From Paratinospora sagittata (lineage: Eukaryota > Streptophyta > Magnoliopsida > Ranunculales > Menispermaceae), in contig CM069594.1 in the NCBI GenBank assembly GCA_035771175.1, positions 9,796,620 through 9,860,619 on the forward strand: a stretch of 64,000 bases of DNA, read 5' to 3'. The notes below the pieces were generated by a model. That model did no database searches. It was not told the DNA's origin and saw nothing but the letters and a program-made list of their open reading frames with translations. This document shows positions 36,701 to 47,757 of this stretch, piece after piece. The position numbers were made by a program, and so were the translations under genes. Every line of letters starts with the position of its first letter. Position 1 is the first letter of the stretch.

Positions 36701-39323
36701 TATACATGAAATTCAATTATAATTAGGGTCAATTAGACTATACATCAAGTCAATTTCATCAATTGACTAAGTCTTGGTCAAAATCCCCAATTAGGCCAAT
36801 ATAAAACATAAGGTCAAAATGAACTAAGTCATATCAATTTAACATAGGTTCTAACATTTTAAACCCATGATTCTACTTAATTTGGGTCCAATTAAACAAT
36901 CCCCAAGTCAATTTTACAAATTGACTTGCTTTGGGTAAAAACTCCCAATTTGGGCAAAATCCCCAAATTACATGCAAAATTGCCAAAGTACATGAAAAAT
37001 GTCAAATACTTAGCCTAAATCAAAATTTGTCAACCTTAGGGTGTCCATTATGTGAATCCACTGAATTCAATCATCAAACAACTCTAATCATGTCCAATTA
37101 GACCTACATTGCATAATTTTCCAGATTTCATATCAAGAGCATCAAAAGCCCCAAATCTGGAAATTTTCATACATATGCCCTATTGCCAATTTTACACTAG
37201 GCCACCATGTTCAACCATGAATTTTACTGATCTTGCAACATGGAATCATCCACAATGGCCACTAGATCAACATAGTTGACATTCAAACATTTTGAAAAAG
37301 TCTAAGGCCATAAACTAAGTATAGTTCATTTGAACTAGACCTTCCAATTTCTTGCTAGAAATTGGGGCTTTCACCATTAGTGTACTCCTTACACTCTCTA
37401 ATCACACATATGTGATATGCAAGACTCAACTCCAACTTTGGTCTTCCACCCATCCAAGGTTCATCACAATGCATGCATCAAAATGAAACTCTCATGCTCA
37501 AAATAAAACTATCATGCAACTAATAGGGAAATTCAAGGAAGAAATGGAGGAAAAATACAAACCTTAGGTGTTCTTGAGCAAGAAATCACCAAACCCTAAC
37601 TTTCCCCTCCTTTTCTCCTCTCCAGCTCCTTTCCCTCTTTTTTGGCTGAGAAATGAGCAAATCAGCCTAAAATCCCGTTTTGGTTGCTTAAATAGATAAG
37701 CTTAGGCCCACAACTAAAAGTTGCCAAAATTATCAAAAACCCAAATTTCCTGTTACAATACTTGCACTTAGATAGTCCATCTCTTACAGAATACGCACGA
37801 GTTCAAACGTTGCATGAGTACGTTATCAACATTCTGGTAAACTTTAGGCTCAATCCAACGGTGGAATTGTGAGATCTATCTGTTTGATCAAAACTGCGTA
37901 AGAAAATCCCAGAATCCGTGAATCAGTGTTTTGGGTCTTATAACTCAAAGTAGGTAACTCCAATCAAGATCTTCACCGTTCATAATGAAGATCTATCATA
38001 TAAGAATGAGCTGAAAAACTTTCAGCCCAATCAGACAACGGATTTAGGAGAACACACCATTGATGTAAGTTGTAACAGAAATTTCTTCCTCCATGGAGAA
38101 AGCTCCACTGGATCCAAAACATCGTTTTTGAAATGTTTTGTCGTCGAACGGGTCTCCGATGGTTCCGAAATTTCATGCGCACCCTTTATGATCTAAAATC
38201 ATGCACAGACACTCGAACTTACATACTTCGAGCATCAAAATACATATACACATACATATACGAATACGTATAGGGTACACTATGGGTCAAAATGACGTCA
38301 CCTAAAGGCATGGGTGCTACAAGCTAAGTCTAGCTAATCAAGTTGTGAGTGTTTCTTTACTTGTGATTTCTATATGTGGCATTGTAGTATAAATGAGTCT
38401 TTAAATGCTTATCTAATGTAGTATGCATGATTTAATGGTTCATGAAATGTATTTGAGCATAGTCAGTTGGGAAAGCAATGTGGGTTGGATCTCCTAGCAT
38501 GGGATTCTCTTTTATAGAATTTCATTGGGCCTGGATGGTGATCCTCAGTTGTGGACCTTGCAAAGGGTTTTATGACTTGTGTATATAAAATTACCTAGAC
38601 ATCAGTGGGGTGATCTTATTAGCTACACTACCCCTAGAAATCCTATTAGATTATGGGTAAGGGGTCGATCAGGCAAGGGGTGTCGTGCACTCCGGCCTTT
38701 GGATTGACACTTACTCAGGAAGTGTCTAGGATTGCATGTGCATGTTTATAAAATAATATGCATTGTCTTGGTTATGACATAATGCATTATATTTGGCATG
38801 TATGTAACCTTGTGTATCACCATGCTATTTAAATTATTTTTAATGATCTTGCACTGTTTTATTTAAATGCATATATATGTTGCCACTTGTAGAGGACATT
38901 CACTGAGCTTGTTGTAGCTCACTCCTCATCCTTATCTTTTCAGGATTGAATAAGAACGGGAAAGGGAAAGCTTAGCTGCGCAGCGTTTCCCGTACCTTTG
39001 TGATGTAGGTGCTAGTACGTTTATTTGTATTTTGATAAATTATACTAAATAACACCCAATGTTTATACTTAACATTTAGATGGGTTTGTATTTGTGGTTA
39101 GGTATAATTTTGTACTTTTGACCATTATGGACTTTAAGAAATTTTCTGGTTGTCATTTTGGGTATGTATTATATTGATGATCTTATGTATGTCCATGTGT
39201 TTGTTGTTGTTCTTGGGATTGTGGTATGTGGTTAGAAGGCTTATCGGGACGCCGTGTATATCGAGGGAGGATATACCCGGGGTTCAGTGCCCGTCATGAT
39301 GTCACAGATAGTGGGTCGTGACA
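33757..39323 (+). mobile_element. solo LTR (2.7 kb without its nested insert), TGACGTCA family
   Basis: Starts TGTAACACCTG, ends GGGTCGTGACA. Flanks ATAGT (33752-33756) and ATAGC (39324-39328) are a TSD with one transition. An inverted relative occupies 35452-38321. Removing it and one TSD leaves 2692 bp. The palindrome TGACGTCA lies at 33778-33785, 22 bases from the start. No retroviral genes are present, so it is a solo LTR, probably Ty3-gypsy. Confidence 0.87.
35452..38321 (-). mobile_element. solo LTR (2870 bp) of the same family, inverted inside the outer LTR
   Basis: Plus-strand ends TGTCACGACCC and GGGTGCTACA. TSD GGCTA (35447-35451) and AGCTA (38322-38326), one transition. On the minus strand it starts TGTAGCACCCATGCCTTTAG, closely like the outer LTR start. 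Central text (for example the agaaaagagggaaaagagctgg block, inverted) is also shared. TGACGTCA occurs near both ends (35471-35478 and 38293-38300). Confidence 0.88.
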
Positions 39324-40383
39324 ATAGCAATAATAATTAACAAGAACCCATTTCTTGAATTGTTTTAATTATCACATAAGTTTTTAAAACTAGTAAGCCA
39401 AAATTTTAAGAGAAATAGTCCAAAATATTGGATTTCTAACACTCATTGTAGTAACTTTGAAGTTTGCAACCGCCAACTCACATGTTCTCTCTCTAGTTTT
39501 TTTCATGCAATTGTTGTGAAGATGTTAATCGGATTCATATGAAAATTGTAGAGATGATACATTGGAACATGACTCCAATGACCAGTAACTCTAAGAAATT
39601 AGCATTACGTGTAAAAAAAAAAAAAAACAAAACCAAAGTATCCTAAGATCATCTAATAAACAAGAACTAAGGTGCACAAAATCTCAGGTAATTGGACGCG
39701 ATTAACACCAAGAATTTCATTAAATCAAACATATATAAATGACAGCAATTGCACCAATTAACAACAGAACAACAAAGAAAAGTAAAAAAAAAAGTCCAAA
39801 TTTGAAGTTCGAAAGTAATGTCAGCAAACCCTCCAATGGGGGTCGAAAACAAAGTTACTACAACAATGTCTCTATTTGAAGACAGATGATGAAGAAGGAA
39901 AAAAACAAAGAAAAAAGGAAAAAAGAAGAAGAGTAATACGTTTTTCCTCTGCAAATAGAGAAGATGGGATTGAAAAACCAACAAGCGTCGGGTGGATCAT
40001 AGGCACTGGAGAAAATGTCATCGATGCATTTTTCGACGAACTAGTAGAGAGAGAGATTTGGCGATTAGGGTTTGAGGAGTAGACCAACGCAATTGGGTTT
40101 CCTTTGTTTCGCGCGATTCAAAAGAAAATGTTAGCGCGCCTTTTCAATGAAATTAATCAACGACTTGTTAAACAAGCCGTTATTTCATACACATTTCACG
40201 GCATGTCAAATATTCCATAATACACTATTTTTAACGACATGTTTAAAAATAAGCCGTAAAATTAATTTTATGATGTTTTTTAACAACTTGTATATTAAAC
40301 ACGTCATCTTAAATGTGTTTTTACGGCTTAAATTATTATTTGTCTTTAAAACTAAGTCGTTGAAAGTAATTTTTTTTCTAGTG
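39324..40383. other. right part of CACTA element with subterminal repeats and TIR
   Basis: 39324-40140 is non-coding; the frames there include a purine-rich patch at 39880-39935 but show no family match. From 40150 the subterminal motifs recur (ACGACTTGTTAAACAAGCCG, TTTCACGGCATG, TTTTTACGGCTTA), ending in the TIR at 40350-40383. Confidence 0.75.
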
Positions 40384-40475
40384 TCTAAAATGGTAGCTAT
40401 TAGTACGGGTAGATGATGTTCTAATTAGATTGACATAAGTCCATCTGGTGCTTTGGTGGGATGCATTACCTATGG

Positions 40476-41777
40476 TGTAATACCCCTAAAACCAAATGTT
40501 TGGGCATAAGTTTTCTATAAAAAGCCCCCCTCCCCTCTGCCTCCTCATTTCTCACACCACAACTCTCTCGCACTCTCTTTCTCTTTGGGTTGATTTCCTT
40601 CACTCTCCTCTTTTGAGACGTTCTCTTTGCGGTGCGAAACTGTTCTCTTCAAGAGGAAGTGCCAGTTTTGGAAAGAAGTACAATTTGAAGGTGGGAGCGA
40701 AATATAGGTTTACATGTCTTATTACTTTTCATAAAGTTTTCATTCATTTATCATTATGTCTATTATTCACATACACTGCATTATTATGTATAGTGTTCAT
40801 ACATGTTATGTTATGCCTTAATATTTGGAGTTCGTATATTATAATGTTACCATGCCGCATTAGTGGTCAATTTGACTAAACCAGACTTAGTCTTGTCCTC
40901 AGTAACTTTGAATAGTGAACGAGATGCAACTTGCTACTTTAGAAGACTTAGTATTTAAGCAGGACCTTGTGTTCCCACCTCTTGACCTAGGGACTGGTCT
41001 GGTTGGTCCTATTGAAAGTTGTTCGCTTGTATAGGTGATACTGAACATCCTAACAATGTACGCGGTGATGCCGACCCTAATAAGCATCACCAGACGCTGC
41101 CAAATCGTGTCTAATGTAAGTAAAGATTGGACCTGCACATGCATAGTCATCATATATAAAATAAGAACCACCTAGGGACGTAAGTGATTTGTAATCTATG
41201 AATTATTTACTGATGCAATTGTGCCTACTATTATTGATGCTTCCCCTAGAGATGGACATACAATGTGAACCCAGGATTACCTGGAGATGGACATTGTACG
41301 TGAACTAGGGCGATATACAGTCACAGAGCCATTATGAGACGGTGTTATGTATACTTACCTATTAAGCCATTGTGCAGTATTTATGATGCATTGTTGTATA
41401 TATCTGATGTATGATTATGATGTTTTCTTTATTAATTGTCACATTCACGAACTATTTTATCCACTGGGCAATAGCTCATCCCGTTGTTAACCATTTTATA
41501 GGAGTCTAGGATGAATTGGGTAGAGGTGTTTTGGGCCCTTGTTTTGTACTCCTTACCTAATTTTATTTAATTAGTTGGGGAGATTGTTGGAAGCATGTTC
41601 CCTTATTATTGGCGGCCTCTAGACCGCCTAAATCCTATACAAAAATATATTCTGAAATCAATAAAAGCAGACTTGTACTTGAATTGCGTACATGCACACT
41701 CGATAACTATTATAATGCATTTGCGCCCCGCCTGTGAGTGTCTCGCCAGTCTAGGCGCGTCTGGGCGTGGTGTGACA
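40476..41777 (+). mobile_element. solo LTR (1302 bp), TGTAATACC family
   Basis: Starts TGTAATACCCC, ends GGCGTGGTGTGACA. It shares GAAGGTGGGAGCGAAATATAG with the LTR at 55994 (gaaaggtggggaacgaaaca) and the same overall layout. Flanks TATGG and ATAGG do not make a convincing TSD, so borders rest on the LTR termini and family alignment. TATA-like CTATAAAAAG at about 40513. Confidence 0.78.
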
Positions 41778-41782
41778 ATAGG

Positions 41783-43130
41783 TGTCTAAACTTTTCCTTG
41801 AAAACCCATGAAAATCCTCCACATTTCTAGCTTCAAATTAACTTCAAAACAAGTTGGTAAAGTAGGTCCCAACTACCAAGCAGAGAGCCATAGGTTCTTT
41901 TACCTTAACTTCCAAGCTCATCAAACAACCCCTATAACATGTTGGATATTTGAGGAGAAGACACCTTTGCATGGTAGTAGCTAGTGTTTCAATCCTCGTT
42001 TTGGAGCCAGTCGATCCTAGCTTTATCTCTCTAATAGGTTTCCTTGAGATTCTAAGCCCACCAGAGTGTTTTTTTGATATCTTTAATTTGCTCAATGGAT
42101 GGGTGATCATCATTATATAATTTGGAAAGGGATTCAACACAACTTTTAGCTACTCTTCTTTAATTTGTTTCAGAGCATTTTTTTTTCTCCACATTTGAAG
42201 CCTATTTATTGTGGAAACAATGCACTTAGTCAAGAACATCCCATTTGATTCATGATGATCCTTTCTCCAACAATCATTAATGATGTTTTGACATTTTGCT
42301 TATTCTTGGAATTAGTGCTCAAGAGGATAGCCAGAGATTAAACCTAGGAGCATGGAGATGTTTTAGCAAAGCTTGCGAGATAGATGGCCAACCAATTTGG
42401 GCTTACAAGCATCGATCAAGTCATTCCAAAATCAAGTGGGGAGTAGGTCTCTTGTTAGACCACATGAAGAGAGGCCTAATGAAGTTCAAATCAAAAAGAT
42501 TATTGTGAAGAGTGAAAATAATCAAAATCCCCCTCTTCTCGTTGGTTCCAAGAAAGACCACCCTTCTTTTCTTTAGCTGAGATTGTAGCATTAAAATCGC
42601 CAATGGAAATAACCTTAAAACAGCTAGGATTTTAAAAGAGAAAATAAACCCTTGATGTTGACGAACTCGATGTTGTGTTCTCCCATGCATGGAAAACACC
42701 CTTTATTTGTCATTGATTGATATCTTTTCAACCAATAGCTTAATGAAGAATTCTGAGAAGACTAAGAGTTGAATATGGTTGTTCCACACAACACACATCT
42801 TTCTAGAGAGCCTAGATGGATGTGAGGGTAGGCAGCGTTGATAACCCAGGCTTCGGCTTAGGTGTTCAAGTTTAGGCAGTTCAATTTTGGTTTCTAGTAA
42901 GAGGATAAGGTTTGGAGAATGAAGTTTGACAAGCCTTTTGAGGGAATGAACTATTAGGGGTTCCCCACACTCTAACAGTTCCAAGTTAGGATCTTCATTA
43001 GGTTGGGTGGGGGTCGATTTGGGTTAGCTACGCCCTTCACTCGTAAGTAATGTTTTGGGTTGGTATTTTTCCTCTTAATGGGGTTGATTTCTAGTTTTCT
43101 TGGCTCCAAATATGGCAACAGTAATTGATG
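41783..43130 (-). pseudogene. L1-type LINE ORF2 fragment (endonuclease and linker)
   Basis: Minus strand, right to left: ILTWNC at about 42974 and ETKIELPKLE, the APE-type endonuclease start with its catalytic Glu. After a frame break, 42421-42699 gives FIRPLFMWSNKRPTPHLILE, then a readable RLDR, matching the end of plant LINE endonucleases. The linker follows near 42110-42000 with ARIDWLQNED and NTSYYHAK wording. No reverse transcriptase is present: the fragment ends at the solo LTR at 41777. Stops and shifts occur throughout. Confidence 0.82.
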
Positions 43131-43575
43131 CAGAGCGTGAACAGGGAAAACAATAAACACACATTCTCTAACTCGTTGATTCACAGGAATAACGAGGAAA
43201 GAGGAAAATTAATACTAAAAATCTCAGATTCTATTAATATGCTTCCAATAACTCATACAATAGCCTTAAATAGGCAAAACCTATGAAAATACTTCTAAAC
43301 CGACTGGAATACTAAAAATAACTAAATTAGCTAAAAATAGAAAATATCATAAATCTTATATATAAAGAAAGATATCGCAATGTATATCGCGTAGCAACAA
43401 ACAAAATCAAAATTAGACTTTTTTATATCGAGTTATACTTGAAACAAAACTTTCTTAAAATAGTAAATTTACAGAAAATAATAAATTTAGTAAATTACCC
43501 AAAATAGTAAATTTACTAAAAATAGCAATATAATTATCAAAAATAGTAAATTTACTAAAATTAAAAAAATATCCT
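43131..43575 (-). mobile_element. LTR fragment related to 12197-12610, inverted
   Basis: The minus strand shows TACGCGATATACATTGCGAT, GTTTATTGTTTTCCCTG and a CTGCATCA end, matching the plus-strand LTR at 12197-12610. Its other end contains four or five repeats of AAAATAGTAAATTTAC (43455-43562). No coding part of that chromovirus accompanies it. Confidence 0.65.
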
Positions 43576-44575
43576 CAAATAAGAAAGCATTAATTTGAGA
43601 GGGATGAAAGGTGACAATATTATGGCAAGGACTGGGTGGGGGTTATGTGTTTGGTTAATTTTTTTTTTTTTTTTTTTTTTTTTTCCCTGTATGATTTGTT
43701 TGGTTTTTTTGGAGGTTAGGCTAGAACTTCTTGATAGATGGGCTAAGGTTAACATGCTTGACATGCTTAACATGCTTTACAATTCATTTAAATTGTATAA
43801 CATGAAATTTTTTTTAACTCAATCAATGAAAATTATTAGATTTTCATTTTTCATCCTCAACTCGAAAAAAGGATGATGGAAAAAGAGATATAATGCACTT
43901 TTTAATTAAATAATATTTAGTGCACATGCATATTGATTAATGTTATATATAATTTTATATTATGTGTTAAACTACTCATGTGCGTCCCATTTTCTCATAA
44001 TTTAAAAAGGTTACTTTAGGTTTAGGTTAAGATTTCTTTTTTAAAGGTTTACGTTAAGATGTTCTGAACCCGTTAAATTTCTTTATACATGAAATAGAGG
44101 AAGTACTGATAGATACTCATTTTACTTTTTACACTACAATTAATAGTGACAACAGTCATGTGATTCACGTGTCTGTACTCCACGAAGCAGAACCTTTAAA
44201 TTTTAGAACAAGGCGCGGTCAGTATTTTATTGTTATTAATTTTTTTTTTTTAAAGGAATGACAAAAGGCATGATATTTTGAATTAGAAAATGTTTTAAAA
44301 ATAAATTTTTGAAACAACAAAAGCATTATTATTTTAAATTAACACTAAAAATGATCTATTGATTTTTTTTTTTTGTTTGTTTGTTGTTGAGGGCCCAGTG
44401 ATAATTTTTTAATTGCATTATATGTCACTCAATTTAATTAGCCATTGCTGTCCACATCTATGTTCCATCTCTGTCTTTTTATTTATTTTCATTGATATCA
44501 CTTTATCTTTTCCTGTACCTCTCCTCATCTCTCATTCTGCAACACACACTGATCAAGGGAAAACAGTACCAAAAT
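43576..44575. other. upstream region of gene 2
   Basis: AT-rich, with a T26 tract at 43659-43684 and further poly-T runs near 44241 and 44364. No promoter motif is convincing. The open frame reaches back to an ATG at 44492, but the family start is at 44576. Confidence 0.5.
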
Positions 44576-45622
44576 ATGGATAGAGAACCAGGGCAGCTCC
44601 AGTTTCTGGGCTTCTTTGGAATCAACAAAGAAGCCTTCAAAATCTTATTTTCATGGAGAAAGATCTTCTCCCAGATAACCCTAGCTTTGATCTTCCCTCT
44701 CTGCCTCATCTTCCTATCTCACGTTTTCATTTCTGATTCGGTATTAAAACGCCTACACAGTGATATCCAATTATACAGCAATTGGTCTCTTAACCCTAAC
44801 TCATACCATGATCTTAAGCACAAATTTTCCTCCCAATGGGCTATCCTCTTATCATTCACCTTTACATACTTTTTCTTTGCTATCCTGTTCTCCCTCTTCT
44901 CAACAGCTGCAATAGTCTACACCGTTGCAACCATCTACACTTCCAGAGATATCACTTTCAAGAAGGTCATGAGCGTCGTTCCTTGGGTTTGGACAAGGGT
45001 TTTCATCACATTTTTATGGAATTTCCTCGTCGTGCTGGTCTACAACAGCGTTTCTACCGCTCTCTTATTCTTATCCGTTCTACTAGCAGGATCTAGGTTT
45101 AAGTTCCCGCGAAACTTGAGTTTCTTCACCGTTCTAACCTTTTCTTTGATGGGTTTCGTGTACTTCAACGTGATATGGAGTTTGGCAAGCGTGATCTCAG
45201 TGCTGGAAGATAGTTACGGGCTACGAGCGTTGAAGAAGAGCATGGGTTTGATTAAAGGAAAGTTGATGGTTGCAAGTGTTATATTTATATTGTTTCAGGT
45301 ACCGATTATTGCAGCGGTGGTAGGGTTTGAAGTTGTGGTTGTTCATGGAAAGCATTTAAAGATGGTGAATCGGGTGTTTATAGGAATTGGGTGTTTCTTG
45401 GTGTTGTTTATATTGACTTTACTGGGAATTGTTGTGCAAACAGTAGTATATTTTGTTTGCAAATCGTATCACCATGAGAATATCAGTAAGTCTGGATTGG
45501 CTGGGCACTTGGATTGTTACACGCGGTCGGGTGCATATGTTGCTCTTAGTGGGAAAGATGTTCAATTAGAGGAGTTTGGTGGCTTGCTTGATGATGAAGA
45601 TTTTGAGGAATTAGGAAGTTAG
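44576..45622 (+). CDS. polytopic membrane protein, At5g44860/At4g19950-like (paralogue 2)
   Basis: Intronless, 348 residues from MDREPGQLQFLGFFG. This start is preferred to the in-frame ATG at 44492 because it aligns with paralogue 1 and with the family start, and has A at -3 and G at +4. Hydrophobic segments lie near residues 30-53, 89-122, 142-171, 181-204, 231-256 and 265-295. Family landmarks are WVWTRVFITFLWNF, NVIWSLASVISVLEDSYG, LKKSMGLIKGKL and YFVCKSYHHENISKS. The C-terminus is acidic (LLDDEDFEELGS), unlike paralogue 1. AATAAA at 45821 is a possible polyadenylation signal. No catalytic motif is seen and function is unknown; a membrane role is inferred. Frame integrity in both copies argues that each is maintained. 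Confidence 0.91.
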   Translation: MDREPGQLQFLGFFGINKEAFKILFSWRKIFSQITLALIFPLCLIFLSHVFISDSVLKRLHSDIQLYSNWSLNPNSYHDLKHKFSSQWAILLSFTFTYFFFAILFSLFSTAAIVYTVATIYTSRDITFKKVMSVVPWVWTRVFITFLWNFLVVLVYNSVSTALLFLSVLLAGSRFKFPRNLSFFTVLTFSLMGFVYFNVIWSLASVISVLEDSYGLRALKKSMGLIKGKLMVASVIFILFQVPIIAAVVGFEVVVVHGKHLKMVNRVFIGIGCFLVLFILTLLGIVVQTVVYFVCKSYHHENISKSGLAGHLDCYTRSGAYVALSGKDVQLEEFGGLLDDEDFEELGS

Positions 45623-46002
45623 TGCTTAGAAGAGTATTACTTGTGTAATGCTGAATTTCAAGTTGTTAAATATTGGGCTCGATGGATTTCCTCTCTGGTA
45701 AATGTTGGAATATATGTACATTAATTAATTTAGAAAGCGAGAAACTGGCTTTGCTTGCTTGTTGAAGGTACTAGAATGCATGATCTCTCCGTGATGAGTG
45801 ATGCAAAGCATGTAAATGGAAATAAATCTCCCAATAATTAATGTACTTAATTAGTCTTTTGAATATTGGAATTTGTTCAGCCATGGGTTTATTACTGGTC
45901 TTTGGAGTAAAGTAGGGCATGATTGCTGACTGAATTTCCCTTGCATCAAGCTCCATTTTCACTTCCAGGCGAGTGAGTGAAAAATGGATCACCCTTCTAT
46001 AG

Positions 46003-46195
46003 AAAAAAGGCCACCCAAATGCCCGAAGCTTCTATCTATGCAAGGTTCAGGAGAAGGTCGAACTACATTGGGTTCACTGTATGCAATCTTATATTAGGTT
46101 GCAAGAGGCTGTTTCCACATCTTGAACCTCTTGATCACCTAGTCATATAGTAATACCTTTTGTCATTGCACCGAAGCTTCCCTTCACCGATCTTG
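46003..46195 (-). mobile_element. Au-type SINE (tRNA-derived), minus orientation
   Basis: The plus strand shows the reverse complement of Au SINE landmarks: GCAAGAGGCTGTTTCCACA, then CTTGAACCTCTTGATCACC (degenerate box B region, normally GGTTCGA), and GAAGCTTCCCTTC for the element start at 46182-46194. The other end has the expected T-tail as AAAAAA at 46003-46008, followed by GGCCACCC. It is diverged but apparently full length. It lies about 380 bp downstream of gene 2. Confidence 0.8.
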
Positions 46196-47757
46196 CTTCC
46201 GAACTATCTAAAATATATACATCCCCTAAAACAACATAAGGTAACGTATAATTTTTCTCTTTTTTTTTTGAAAAAAAAGAAAAAATCAAAGAAAGAAAGA
46301 AAAGAAGACATCCATCACTCACCATTCAATGTCAATGTGAGTTTAGGTGTAATTTTTGGATCATTAGCATTTTTTAGCACTAGAATTAAATAACTGAGGA
46401 TTAATTACTACATTGTTTGGTATTTTGTACCTTATGAAAATGGGTCATAAATAGTTTGTAAAGAGTGATAACGCCCTAATTTGTTACACCAAGCCAATGT
46501 GCTGGTGGTCATAAATAGTGTGTAGCAAAGGTCCAGGCGACATGCCTAAGCAAGCAGGTTTAAGGCGTACCAGGCTTGCAGTTTAATCGGGTTTTTCTTT
46601 TTCTTTTTCTTTTTTAATCGGAATAAAAAATGACAATGTCTAATTTATGATGAAACGGCACAAGATGGATTAATATGATTGAAAGATTTTTGTAGCCTAG
46701 ATATTGGCCCAATGCTGAGAGGGCTTGTCGGCTAATTGTGTGCAGCTCATGATTTGGGAGTAGTAAGGAATCTGTAGGAATGAAGTACATATTTTGGAGA
46801 ATTTGGATCAATATGGAGTCCGTAGCTTTTATTAATTTGGCTGGAAATGCATTTATAACAATTTGTCAATTTCAAATCGTACCCTAACTTTTTTTTTTTA
46901 GGTAAATGAATTTAATTGATATATATATATATATATCAGAGAAAACATGGCCAGCCACCCCAGTCTACCGAAACATTACCTTCTCTTTGGTTGAAGCGGG
47001 GAAGGAATCCAACGCCTGCTGCAGCTTCTGAATTACAGGCCTTATGATCCATAAAGAAACATTTATAATGTGGCAGAGCTGTAAAGTGAAAAAATAAAGC
47101 AACCAACAAGGATAATAATGGAAGAAAGAACCAACGGAAGGAGACAAAAGTTGGCAAACAACTAATTCTTTGATATATTTATCATTTCACACACACACAC
47201 ACAGACACACACACAGCTGTATTTGATATAGAAGACAAGAATCTTGCTAATACTCTAAATTGAAGTAAGAGCTGCTTGTACGTTAGTAAAGCTCAACTAG
47301 CGGATTTGGTAGAGAAACGATTTAGTAAATCGGAAATTCTAAAACGATTCAACTTTTGTAGTAGAGAGTTGCTATGTCATTCATTTTCCATCTCAGTAGT
47401 AACTCCACGTCAGCAAGGGCAAAAGGGTGAAAAAAACACAAAAAAGAAACTACCGTTTTGCACTTCTACACAGCAAGAATTGAATTTGATCTCCTAAGGC
47501 CTTCATACGACATTTCTTAGCCTCTCCTATCTTGAATCCCAATCATATTTTCACCAATTTAGGAATCTGGGGATTTGTATTTAGTTTATAATTTTATAAT
47601 TCTCATTATAATTTTAATAAGTTGGTGAGAATGAACTTGAGAGTCCTGGAGTTTCTAAACTTTTATGCTCTAGTAGGTATCGATTGACTAGCAGCATACC
47701 ACGCACACGTCGATTGTTTTGCCAAATGAATCATGCTTTTTATTCTAGGATACCTGC
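46196..47757. other. intergenic DNA, no gene seen
   Basis: Contains an A-rich/T-rich patch at 46258-46310, a (TA)n run at 46918-46936 and an interrupted (CA)n run at 47188-47216. Open frames are short and lack recognisable motifs. Confidence 0.55.

Larger units (their letters stand above)
19800..40383 (-). mobile_element. CACTA (En/Spm) DNA transposon, 20.6 kb with nested insertions
   Basis: Left end CACTACAAGAAAATTCACTT; right end, inverted, CACTAGAAAAAAAATTACTT. After these both ends continue as TTCAAC(A/G). The 3-bp TSD TCT is present at 19797-19799 and 40384-40386. Both ends carry subterminal repeats built on TTAACGGCTTG. Two degenerate transposase genes lie on the minus strand, so the 5' side is at the right. 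Subtracting the nested LTR elements and their TSDs leaves about 8.7 kb. The catalytic part of the TNP2 gene was not found, so it is not autonomous. Confidence 0.93.

Noticed and set aside
39667..40087. Overlapping open frames near the right end of the CACTA element
   Set aside because: Low complexity, open on both strands because of a purine-rich tract, no family resemblance.
40471..41782. TATGG / ATAGG as target-site duplication of the solo LTR at 40476-41777
   Set aside because: Only about two of five positions agree, so it was not used as evidence for the borders.
44492..44575. N-terminal extension of gene 2 (an extra 28 residues starting MISLYLF)
   Set aside because: The paralogue and the recalled family start at the MDRE/MDRL position; the extension is probably 5' untranslated sequence that happens to be open.
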